DNA of 64,000 nt from Polymorphum gilvum SL003B-26A1. GTDB lineage: Bacteria > Pseudomonadota > Alphaproteobacteria > Rhizobiales > Stappiaceae. Below, in pieces: positions 53,803 through 64,000 of this stretch; within the stretch, counting starts at the first letter, position 1; each line of letters begins with the position of its first letter. Both the position numbers and the translations under genes were made by a program. The DNA is taken from positions 3,673,001 to 3,737,000 of the forward strand of contig NC_015259.1 of the NCBI RefSeq assembly GCF_000192745.1. The letters are read 5' to 3'. The notes under the pieces were generated by a model. It was given only the letters and a program-made list of their open reading frames with translations. It was not told where the DNA came from and searched no databases.

Positions 53803-55290
53803 TCAGCCCGCGGCCCGCTTGCGGGGCGCGGGCGCCGGAGCGCCCTGCAGAATCTCCGCCCTGACCGGGCGCGGCGGCGAGAATAGGAAGCCCTGCGCCA
53901 GCTTGACGTCGAAATCGAGCAGTTCGAGGACCTGGGATTCGGTCTCGACGTGGTCGGCGACCAGTTCCATGCCGTAGCGGTTGAGCAGGTCGCCGAAGTC
54001 GGCCGGATGGATGTGGCCGTGATCGGTCCCCTTGCGGCCGATCAGGTAGTCCGCGTTCAGCTTGGCGAAGCGGAAACCCCGGTCGGCCAGCGCCTTGAAG
54101 TCCATCTTCAGGTCGACGATCTGGTCGATCGAGAAACGGAAGCCGATTTCGGCCAGGGCGCCGAGGCTTTCCATCTCCATCACCCCCATCTGGGCAACGT
54201 CGGCCTGCGTGAACTCGAAGATCAGCAGGTCGCCGAAATTGCGGTTGGCGCGGACGAATTCCAGGAAGCCCGGGAAGAAGGTCTCGTCGACCAGCGACAG
54301 CGACGACACATTGCAGAACAGCGCCGCGTCGCGATTACGGTTGGCCAGCTTGCGGATCACCTGCACGGAGCGGAACAGCAGCAGGTTGTCGATCCGCGGC
54401 ACCAGACCGGACCGGATCGCCTCGGCCATGAACACGCGCGGCTCCAGCGTCTGCCCGTTGGCGTCGCGCAGCCGGGTCAACGCCTCGTAGTATTTCACCC
54501 GCCGCTGGGGCAACGTGACGATGGGCTGAAGATAGAGATCGACCCGGTTGGCGTTCAGCGCCCCGCGGATCAGCTCGCGCATCGCCGGATCCGCTTTCGG
54601 CGCCTCGAACGGCGGCAGGTCTTCCAGGATCGGGTCGCCCAGCTCGGGCCTGTCGCGTCGGCCGGCCGTCAGCGGCGGCTGAGCCGTGGCAGGGTCGTGG
54701 AGATACGCCGCCGGCGGCGTTTCGGCGTGGCGCGCGGACTCGCGATGGCCCACATCATGGATGGGCGCATAGACCGGCTGGCCCCTGTAGGCGGGCGCCG
54801 GATCGTGAGGCCGGGCAGCCGCGGCATAGGCCGGCTCGCCGCCGCCACGATAGGCCAGTTCCGGCGGCGGCGGCGGCGCTGCCAGCGCGCGCTGTTCCTC
54901 GAACCGGCCCTCCATGTCGGACATGGCCTCGGCCATCTGCTTGACCAGCGTGCCGAGGACCTCGACTTCGGCGAACAGGGGATCGATCTCCTCGCGCGTG
55001 CGGCGCGGAATGGTGTGCTCGACGCCGGACAGCCGCCCTTCCAGGTTGGCGACGTCGCCGTCGATCTCGGCCAGCCGGTCTTCCAGGCGATCGACGGCCT
55101 CGCTGACCGCGCCGCGGTCGCGCGAGCGCGACAGGAGGACGTGCACCATGATCATGGTGCACATCATCGCCAGCGACAGCGACAGCGCTTCGCCGGCCGG
55201 ACGGCCGAACCGATAGACCAGCACCGCAGCCACCGACAGGGCGATGATCCCCATGCAGGTGACGATGAATATGGTCGTGCCGCGCCCCAT
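53803..55290 (-). CDS. TipF-like membrane protein with degenerate EAL domain
   Basis: A 495-residue protein: two N-terminal transmembrane helices (about 6-26 and 35-53), a coiled coil (about 58-135), a Pro/Ala-rich linker (135-235) and a C-terminal EAL domain (about 235-480). EAL itself is kept (269-271), and Asn327 and Glu359, but the catalytic DDFG is D-Q-I-V (389-392), K-x-D is K-x-N (410-412) and the AEG-like glutamate segment reads ADH. This matches TipF, the cyclic-di-GMP-binding flagellar placement factor of Caulobacter. It probably binds rather than hydrolyses the nucleotide. Confidence 0.8.
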   Translation of the reverse strand: MGRGTTIFIVTCMGIIALSVAAVLVYRFGRPAGEALSLSLAMMCTMIMVHVLLSRSRDRGAVSEAVDRLEDRLAEIDGDVANLEGRLSGVEHTIPRRTREEIDPLFAEVEVLGTLVKQMAEAMSDMEGRFEEQRALAAPPPPPELAYRGGGEPAYAAAARPHDPAPAYRGQPVYAPIHDVGHRESARHAETPPAAYLHDPATAQPPLTAGRRDRPELGDPILEDLPPFEAPKADPAMRELIRGALNANRVDLYLQPIVTLPQRRVKYYEALTRLRDANGQTLEPRVFMAEAIRSGLVPRIDNLLLFRSVQVIRKLANRNRDAALFCNVSSLSLVDETFFPGFLEFVRANRNFGDLLIFEFTQADVAQMGVMEMESLGALAEIGFRFSIDQIVDLKMDFKALADRGFRFAKLNADYLIGRKGTDHGHIHPADFGDLLNRYGMELVADHVETESQVLELLDFDVKLAQGFLFSPPRPVRAEILQGAPAPAPRKRAAG

Positions 55291-55573
55291 TGCCGCCTGT
55301 GGTTTTGTTGCTTCGAATCAATGTCCGCTCCCGGGATTTTGCCCGAAAGCGACCGGCGTTCCGAATCCCTTCGCGCCGGAGGCAAGCGCTGCACTGCGCT
55401 TGTCCCCGACAATAGCGCCGAACGGCGGGCATTGCACGCCGCCCCCCGGGGCGGAAATCGCCGCGCCCGCGGGCCATGACAACGCTTTGTTTACCCTGTT
55501 GGCAGAAAGTTCGCAGGACGGATCGCAGTGATCCCGCCGCAGGAAAACCGAGAACAACGGGAGTCACCCGGGA

Positions 55574-57025
<1,452 letters not shown>

Positions 57026-57080
57026 GCCGCCGACGCGCACCGACGGGAGCCGGGTCGTTTACCGCACCGCACGCATGCGC

Positions 57081-57109
57081 TTGTGCACGAGACCGCGCCG
57101 GTTTATATC
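57081..57109 (+). promoter_or_regulatory. Candidate sigma-70 promoter
   Basis: TTGTGC (57081-57086), 17-bp spacer, TATATC (57104-57109), with a predicted start near 57116 and the next ATG at 57163. A CGCCG-N8-CGGCG inverted repeat (57096-57113) overlaps the -10. Confidence 0.4.
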
Positions 57110-57162
57110 GGCGTCTGCTAAGTCGACGAAATAATTGAGACTTGTGGGCCGGGGGGCGTGAG

Positions 57163-57738
57163 ATGTCTGGAAGGTTTGTTGCCGCGCAGGTTCTTTGCAG
57201 CGCGACCGTTGGCGCCCTGCTGATGGGCTGGACCGCGTTCGGCGCCGCCCATGCCCAGACGGGGGCCCAGACGGGGGTTCCCGCGCCTGCCGCAACGCTC
57301 GTCAGCGCCTACGAGGCCCTGGACGCCGCCTGGGACGCCGCTCCGCTCGCCTTCACGGCGGCGACATTCGTGCGCGAGCCGGCCTCCGGCTACGGCCAGT
57401 ACGAGCCGCTGGCGAGCTCGGTCTTCAGGAGCGACGAGACGCTGGTGGTCTATGCCGAGCCGGTCGGCTACGGCTTCGCCGCCGGTCAGGACGGCTTCGG
57501 CATCGAGCTGAAGGCCGGGTTCGAACTGCGCACGCCAGGCGGACAGGTGCTTCTGCGCGACGACGGGTTCGCCACGCTCGGCCGGTCGACCAGGACGCGG
57601 TCGCGGGAGTTCCACGCGACGCTGAGCTTCCGGTTCGACGGCCTGCCGGCCGGCTCGTACGTCCTCGCGACGACGCTGACCGACATTGTCGGATCGAGCT
57701 CCGCCAGCTTCGAGCTGCCCTTCTCCATCGCCGATTGA
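57163..57738 (+). CDS. Exported protein of unknown function
   Basis: A 191-residue protein with a signal peptide ending AAHAQ at about residue 32. The mature part looks beta-rich, with two repeated Gly/Phe-rich segments, and resembles no family I know. A purine-rich GGGGGGCG stretch lies before the start at 57163. It stands alone, with a likely own promoter, and converges on the tadG-like gene. Confidence 0.7.
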   Translation: MSGRFVAAQVLCSATVGALLMGWTAFGAAHAQTGAQTGVPAPAATLVSAYEALDAAWDAAPLAFTAATFVREPASGYGQYEPLASSVFRSDETLVVYAEPVGYGFAAGQDGFGIELKAGFELRTPGGQVLLRDDGFATLGRSTRTRSREFHATLSFRFDGLPAGSYVLATTLTDIVGSSSASFELPFSIAD

Positions 57739-57797
57739 GACCCCTGCCCGGGCGCCGTTGCGCCTGGCCGGTACGCCTGACCGACCTGCGGCCCGCC

Positions 57798-59471
57798 TCA
57801 ACGCGCCAGCCGCAGCCTGCTGATTTCCTTGCCGATCCGCTCGAAGGCGGTGACCAGTTCGCTGTTGGAGCCGGCGTCGAAGGCCATCTCCGGCGACGAC
57901 GCGCAGTCGCGCAGCAGCTTGCGGGTCGCGTAGTCGCCGACCTGGAACGCGATGGTGTAGACCTGCGTCGCCTCGTAGGTCGCGGCGTTGCGGCAGGCGA
58001 GCGCCGTCCGCTCGTCCATCTTGGCGGCGATCTCCCCGGCCGTGTCGATGCCGCTGCCGAGCCGCTGTTCGGTGCCGTAGCCGTAGGCGTTGTATTCGGT
58101 GCGGTTGTGGCTCGACGACTTGTCCTGGTAGGTGTTGGCGCCGTCGGTCATGACGATCATGATCCTGCGGTGGTCCTTTTCCCGCTTCTGGTCGGGCGAG
58201 CGCCCGCGCGAGAAAGGTTCCTGCGGCGTCAGCACGCGCCAGCCCCAGACGACGCCTTGGTGGATGTTGGTGTAGCCGTCCGCGCGCATGGCGGCGACGG
58301 CATCAAGCAGGGCCTGCTTGTCGTTGGTCAGATCGGTGATCGGCTGGGTCTTGCACAGGAAGTTCGGTCCCTGCGACGACGAGGTGCCGTAGGACTTGGG
58401 CTGGTTGCGGTACTTGCAGAGGCGCCCCTGGGCGACCTCGCGCGTGGCGAGGCTGCCGTGGATCGGGCTGTCGCCCTGGTCGTAGATATTGACCTGGGCC
58501 GCCTGCTTGGCGGTCAGGGAGCAGGCGCCCGCGTTATCGGCCAGCCAGTTATTCGAATAACGGTAGCCGTCGCGGTTGTCCGGGGAGCTGTCGGGCTCGT
58601 CGGGGGCGAAGGCGGGAACGTACAGGCTCGCCGGTACGTCCGGATCGGCCGCGTCGTCGGTCACGTCATAGGGCATCGGCCGGGCCTCGACGCAGCCGAG
58701 CCAGTCCGTGCCGCCGAGTTGCTGGTAGAGCGAGAAGCGGCTCGGCCGGCCGTTGACAAGGGCGGACGACGAGAACAGGGACGGGACCGGCGTGCCGTCG
58801 CTGCCGGTCTGGAAATTGGTCCAGTGCACGGGCGAGCGGCCTTCGCGGTCCATCCAGGGCTGCGTCGCCTTGTCGGCGCCGATGTTGACGAAGGCGGTGA
58901 ACGGCACTAGGCCGACCATGACCCGGTCGTCCTCCGTGCTAATCTCGTTGATCGACATCAGCGTTCGGATCAGATCGGAGGCGGCCTGCTTGAGCGTCGT
59001 CATGCGCGACCCGGCCATCGAGCCGGAATTGTCGAGCACCAGCACCACGTCGAACGAGGCGGTGCCGACCTTGGATTCGGCCATCACGGCGAAACTGATC
59101 TCTTCGACGCCGAGCAGCGGCGCGAAGAAGGTCGGCATGGTGACGCCAGCCTCGACGCTGATCGTGCCGTCGCCGACGGTCACGTTGCGCGACACGCTGC
59201 CGCGCTCGGGCGCCGTATAGAGGCCGTCGAAATAGGCCTCGGCATGCTGGCGGATCTGCTCCGCCGTGTATGTGCCGGATTTGTAGTTTGCAGCCAGCGC
59301 GGTGGCGTCCGCCGCCGACTGCAGGCGGCTCTTTTCCGTCACCACGCGCGACATGTCGATGCCGACGCCACTGCCCGCGGTCAGCAGGAAGGCGAAAGAG
59401 CCGAAGGCGATCGCGATGTTGCCGCGCCTGTCGGAGAGAAAGCGGAAGATCTTCACGGCCAGAGTCCCCAT
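57798..59471 (-). CDS. TadG-like protein with von Willebrand factor A domain
   Basis: A 557-residue protein. An N-terminal RRGNIAIAFG segment and one transmembrane helix (about 19-42) match the TadE/TadG pilus-assembly family; a von Willebrand A domain follows with the MIDAS motif DNSGSM near residue 150. Tad machinery assembles type IVb Flp pili used in adhesion. No other tad/flp gene is in the window, so this may be a stand-alone TadG-like surface or envelope protein. Upstream ribosome site is weak. Confidence 0.88.
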   Translation of the reverse strand: MGTLAVKIFRFLSDRRGNIAIAFGSFAFLLTAGSGVGIDMSRVVTEKSRLQSAADATALAANYKSGTYTAEQIRQHAEAYFDGLYTAPERGSVSRNVTVGDGTISVEAGVTMPTFFAPLLGVEEISFAVMAESKVGTASFDVVLVLDNSGSMAGSRMTTLKQAASDLIRTLMSINEISTEDDRVMVGLVPFTAFVNIGADKATQPWMDREGRSPVHWTNFQTGSDGTPVPSLFSSSALVNGRPSRFSLYQQLGGTDWLGCVEARPMPYDVTDDAADPDVPASLYVPAFAPDEPDSSPDNRDGYRYSNNWLADNAGACSLTAKQAAQVNIYDQGDSPIHGSLATREVAQGRLCKYRNQPKSYGTSSSQGPNFLCKTQPITDLTNDKQALLDAVAAMRADGYTNIHQGVVWGWRVLTPQEPFSRGRSPDQKREKDHRRIMIVMTDGANTYQDKSSSHNRTEYNAYGYGTEQRLGSGIDTAGEIAAKMDERTALACRNAATYEATQVYTIAFQVGDYATRKLLRDCASSPEMAFDAGSNSELVTAFERIGKEISRLRLAR

Positions 59472-59625
59472 TTCGGGGTCTTTCTACCCGATCCGGTTTT
59501 CCAGCCGATTTAGGAAACCGTTAAAGTTTGGCTACAAGGCTGCTCGAATGCGATGCAAGGGACCGGGCAGCGGCCGGCACCGGGACCGGGACTCCGGCCG
59601 GCAGGAATTTTCTCGATCCGCGCCA
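59472..59625. other. Gap between tadG-like gene and groES promoter
   Basis: Non-coding. Holds a long imperfect GC hairpin (GCCGGC near 59574 with GCCGGC near 59597) and, near the tadG start, no convincing promoter. I see nothing else. Confidence 0.3.
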
Positions 59626-59654
59626 TTGACATCGCCAGAGGGTGATCATAAATC
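59626..59654 (+). promoter_or_regulatory. groESL promoter
   Basis: TTGACA (59626-59631), 17-bp spacer, TAAATC (59649-59654); predicted start near 59661, immediately before the CIRCE element. Confidence 0.65.
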
Positions 59655-59663
59655 CTTCGCGCG

Positions 59664-59690
59664 TTAGCACTCGCTTGAGGGGAGTGCTAA
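59664..59690. promoter_or_regulatory. CIRCE element (HrcA operator)
   Basis: Perfect TTAGCACTC-N9-GAGTGCTAA, 100 bp upstream of groES and just after the predicted transcription start. HrcA represses groESL here until heat shock titrates GroEL. Confidence 0.95.
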
Positions 59691-59790
59691 CAGGACGCGG
59701 GATCTCCCCCGCGATCTCTCGAGCCATCAACTTTGTGGATTGCGTGCTGCCTTCGGATGGGGGCACGCCGCATGAGAGGAAAGAGCCAAG

Positions 59791-60078
59791 ATGACATTTC
59801 GTCCGCTGCACGACCGTGTCGTTGTCCGCCGCGTGAATTCCGAAGAGAAGACCGCCGGCGGCATCATCATCCCGGACACCGCCAAGGAAAAGCCGCAGGA
59901 AGGCGAAGTCGTCGCCGTCGGCCCCGGTGCCCGCAAGGAGAACGGCGACCTGATCGCCCTCGACGTCAAGGCCGGCGACCGCGTCCTGTTCGGCAAGTGG
60001 TCCGGCACCGAGGTCAAGATCAACGGTGAAGACCTGCTGATCATGAAGGAATCCGACATCATGGGCGTAATCGCCTAA
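59791..60078 (+). CDS. groES: Co-chaperonin GroES
   Basis: A 95-residue subunit of the heptameric lid of the chaperonin. [41 protein letters not shown], with the mobile-loop sequence TAGGIIIPD, is typical. It is the first gene of a two-gene operon under CIRCE control; 53 bp separate it from groEL. Confidence 0.97.
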   Translation: MTFRPLHDRVVVRRVNSEEKTAGGIIIPDTAKEKPQEGEVVAVGPGARKENGDLIALDVKAGDRVLFGKWSGTEVKINGEDLLIMKESDIMGVIA

Positions 60079-60122
60079 TCCGCGTCCGACCCGATCCTTC
60101 AAGTTCCAATCCAGACAAGTGA

Positions 60123-61930
<1,808 letters not shown>

Positions 61931-61947
61931 AACGCTTTAGAATACGG

Positions 61948-61975
61948 AAAGGGCGGCTTGCGGGCCGCCCTTTTT
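61948..61975 (+). terminator. groESL rho-independent terminator
   Basis: AAAGGGCGGC (61948-61957), TTGCGG loop, GCCGCCCTTT (61964-61973), then TTTTT. A textbook intrinsic terminator located after the duplicated units. Confidence 0.9.
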
Positions 61976-62001
61976 GCTTGCCCGGGATCAGGACCGAGGC
62001 G

Positions 62002-63489
62002 TCAGCGCATCAGGTAGGCGGCGATCCAGCTGGCGATCCGGCCGAACGGCGGGCGGATCAGGCCGCCGGTGTTCCAGCGCGCCTGTTCGAACACGCCCTT
62101 GGCGTGGCTCAGCGCGCGGAAGCCCTCGACGCCGTGATAGGCCCCCATGCCGCTTTGGCCGACGCCGCCGAACGGCAGGTCGTCCTGGGCGTAGTGCAGC
62201 AGCACATCGTTGACGGTGACGTTGCCGCTGGTGGTGCCGGCGAGGACCTTGTCCCGGTTGGCGCGGCCGACCCCGAAGAAATACAGCGCTAGCGGGCGCG
62301 GCCGCGCGTTCACGAAGGCGATCGCCTCGTCGAGGCTCCGGTAGGCAAGGACCGGCAGGAGCGGGCCGAAGATCTCCTCCTGCATGACCGTCATCTCGTC
62401 CGTCACGTCAAGCAGCACGGCCGGCGCCACGGCATTCGGCAGCGGCTGCTGCGGAGGCGGCTCGGCCTCGATCTCGATCACGCGCGCGCCCTTTTCCCGG
62501 GCGTCGTCGAGCAGCGCCCGCTGCCGCTCGGCATGGCGCGCCGTGATCATCGAGGTGTAGGCGGGATCCGCCGTCCCGCCCGGATGATAGTGCCGGACCG
62601 CCGCGACATAGGCGGCGACGAAGCGGTCGAGATCCGCCGCGTGTACCAGCACGTAGTCGGGCGCGATGCAGGTCTGCCCGGCGTTGGCGGTCTTGCCGAA
62701 GGCGATGTCCGCCGCCGCCCGCTCGACCGGATGGCCGGGCTCGACGATGACCGGCGACTTGCCGCCCAGTTCCAGCGTCAGCGGCACGAGCGTGTCGGCG
62801 GCCGCGCGCATCACCTTGCGGCCGACGGCGGTGCTGCCGGTGAAGACCAGATGGTCGAACGGCAGGGCGGAGAAGGCGGCGCCGACGTCGGCTCCGCCGG
62901 TGACGACGGCGACCTGCTCCTGCGGGAAGATCTCGCCCAGCATGGCGGCCAGCAGCTCGGTCGTCGCCGGCGTGAGTTCGGACGGCTTGACCATAGCGCG
63001 GTTGCCGGCGGCAAGCGCGGTCGCCAGCGGCACCAGCGCCAGCGACACCGGATAGTTCCAGGGCGACAGGATGCCGACGACGCCGAGCGGCTGGCGGATG
63101 ACGTGCGCGCGGCCGGGCTGGAAGGTCAGCGCCACGCGGCGGCGCTCCGGCCGCATCCAGCGGCGCAGGTGGCGATGCTGGTACTTGATCGCCTGCACCA
63201 CCGGCGCGAGGTCCATGATCGCCGTTATCTGCGCCGGCCGGTGGCCGAAGTCGGCGCGCGCGGCCGCCTCGAATTGCCGTCGCCGCGCGACGAGCGCCGC
63301 CTTGAGCGCGCGCAGGGCGGCCCGGCGGCGCTCGAGCGGCGGCGGGCCGTCGGCGAGAAACGCCGAGCGCTGGCGCGCGAGCAGGGCGGCAAGGCTGCCC
63401 GCGCCGCTCGCCCCGTCGCTCGCCCCGTCGCTCGCCTGGTTGCTTATCTGGTCGCTTATCTGGTCGCTGGCCTCGCCCTGCGCCGTCAT
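62002..63489 (-). CDS. Coniferyl aldehyde dehydrogenase-type ALDH
   Basis: A 495-residue aldehyde dehydrogenase with ELGGKSPVIVE and the catalytic GQTCIAPDYVLVH, and the HHLRRWMRPE-like KYQHRHLRRWMRPERR typical of the coniferyl-aldehyde dehydrogenase group, which oxidises aromatic aldehydes. The PWNYPVSL motif and C-terminal SGMGAYHG also fit. The N-terminal 35 residues are a low-complexity S-D-Q-I/S-D-G-A repeat encoded by a 12-bp repeat. GGAAGG precedes the ATG. Converges on the groEL terminator. Confidence 0.9.
   Translation of the reverse strand: MTAQGEASDQISDQISNQASDGASDGASGAGSLAALLARQRSAFLADGPPPLERRRAALRALKAALVARRRQFEAAARADFGHRPAQITAIMDLAPVVQAIKYQHRHLRRWMRPERRRVALTFQPGRAHVIRQPLGVVGILSPWNYPVSLALVPLATALAAGNRAMVKPSELTPATTELLAAMLGEIFPQEQVAVVTGGADVGAAFSALPFDHLVFTGSTAVGRKVMRAAADTLVPLTLELGGKSPVIVEPGHPVERAAADIAFGKTANAGQTCIAPDYVLVHAADLDRFVAAYVAAVRHYHPGGTADPAYTSMITARHAERQRALLDDAREKGARVIEIEAEPPPQQPLPNAVAPAVLLDVTDEMTVMQEEIFGPLLPVLAYRSLDEAIAFVNARPRPLALYFFGVGRANRDKVLAGTTSGNVTVNDVLLHYAQDDLPFGGVGQSGMGAYHGVEGFRALSHAKGVFEQARWNTGGLIRPPFGRIASWIAAYLMR
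63406..63477 (-). repeat. 12-bp tandem repeat in the ALDH N-terminus
   Basis: Six consecutive 12-bp units starting at 63406, 63418, 63430, 63442, 63454 and 63466 (two pairs identical). They encode four-residue units near S-D-Q-I, S-D-G-A. Period of 12 keeps frame, so unit number can vary. Confidence 0.85.
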
Positions 63490-63668
63490 GGCCGCCCTTC
63501 CTGCACGGCGCGCGCGGAGGCCGCGCACCGGTCGAGGGCCAGAGTAAGGCGGCCGCCATCATCCGGCAACCGGTTCCGCAACCGCCTGCGCCGCGGCCCT
63601 TGACGCCGCCGCCGTTCGCCGCCAAGTGAAGGAGACGCCCCCCTTGACCCGACAACGCCGAGGCCCCG

Positions 63669-63881
63669 ATGAGCAACGACCTGGACGCCCGCGTCGAAAA
63701 GCTGGAGATCGACCTGGCCCATGCCGTCTACACCATCGACGAGATCAACGCCGTGGTGGTCGAGCAGGCACGCCAGATCGACCGGCTGACGCGCAGGCTG
63801 GCCGACATGACGGATCGGGTCGAGGACCTGATCGAGACCGGCTTGGCCGGTCACCGGATCGACAAGCCGCCGCACTACTGA
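63669..63881 (+). CDS. slyX: SlyX family protein
   Basis: A 70-residue coiled-coil protein: heptads across residues 5-55 (LEIDLAHAVYTIDEINAVVVEQARQIDRLTRRL) and the C-terminal KPPHY characteristic of SlyX. The function of the family is unknown. It is divergent from the aldehyde dehydrogenase gene. Confidence 0.9.
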   Translation: MSNDLDARVEKLEIDLAHAVYTIDEINAVVVEQARQIDRLTRRLADMTDRVEDLIETGLAGHRIDKPPHY

Positions 63882-63933
63882 GGCCGGGTCGGCCGGCCGT
63901 CGCGGGCAGCGGCAGGCAAGGCCGGCGGCGCGA

Positions 63934-63962
63934 TTGACGGCGCGCTCAGCGCATGGCATAAG
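63934..63962 (+). promoter_or_regulatory. Weak promoter candidate at the window end
   Basis: TTGACG (63934-63939), 17-bp spacer, CATAAG. It would serve a gene beyond the window; nothing else is seen after slyX. Confidence 0.25.
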
Positions 63963-64000
63963 CCGACCATCATCAAGAGAAGGGCTGGCGCCCTCGCCAA

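Overview
This is a gene-dense, very GC-rich stretch of an alphaproteobacterial chromosome, most likely from the order Hyphomicrobiales (Rhizobiales). The signs are the Rhizobiales-type porin at 36570-37748, the small families DUF2093, DUF4170 and DUF6101, a TipF-like protein, a CheY/CheZ pair, a GroESL operon under a CIRCE element, and intergenic inverted repeats of the kind common in this order. I see no rRNA, tRNA, CRISPR array, transposase, integrase or phage gene. The window is core and near-core chromosome, with a few lineage-specific insertions.

Layout. 1-5405: a secreted propeller-like protein with a ten-fold His/Arg-rich C-terminal repeat and its exported partner, then tldD, a DUF2093 protein and a periplasmic DsrE-like protein. 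5537-6499: a membrane protein divergent from a MarR regulator, with two operator-like palindromes between them. 6526-11986 (minus): pmbA/tldE, an inositol-monophosphatase-family gene, DUF4170, a DUF374 acyltransferase, waaA and lpxK in one tight operon, mostly lipid A/LPS assembly. 12224-20686: a DUF6101 protein, two diguanylate cyclases around ubiA, a GNAT, a frameshifted purD, a fluoroacetate-dehalogenase-type hydrolase and a coupled phosphotransferase. 20884-26633: a large dCache-PAS-PAS-GGDEF-EAL protein, a patatin-like protein, a small protein under a candidate CtrA site, and a secreted metallo-beta-lactamase-fold protein. 26656-32640: tadA, rluB-type pseudouridine synthase, rsmD, an XRE-cupin regulator with a GNAT, an APC transporter and a small membrane protein.

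32948-41061: an ammonium-transporter/PAS/GGDEF/EAL fusion, the porin, and mutL divergent from a HAD hydrolase, bracketed by an inverted pair of about 180-bp intergenic repeats. 41107-46281: cheZ and cheY, then two MaoC paralogues around a flavin reductase, ribF and an EamA transporter. 46551-53795: ileS, lspA, a lipoprotein and an active/inactive pair of M16 peptidases. 53803-59471: a TipF-like degenerate EAL protein, a sigma-54 activator with receiver domain, an exported unknown and a TadG-like von Willebrand protein. 59626-61975: the heat-shock promoter, CIRCE, groES, groEL and a 75-bp tandem duplication of the groEL tail. 62002-63881: a coniferyl-aldehyde-type dehydrogenase and slyX.

Two themes stand out. 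Cyclic-di-GMP signalling is heavily represented: two GGDEF proteins, two GGDEF-EAL proteins (one sensing through an Amt domain) and a degenerate EAL protein, alongside chemotaxis and CtrA-type signals. Envelope biogenesis is the other: LpxK, WaaA, the DUF374 protein, LspA, TadG and secreted M16 peptidases. The most unusual items are the Amt-GGDEF-EAL receptor, the His/Arg repeat protein, the groEL-tail duplication with the stop codon in a hairpin loop, the XRE-cupin gene whose promoter, operator and start codon coincide, and the single-base disruption of purD.
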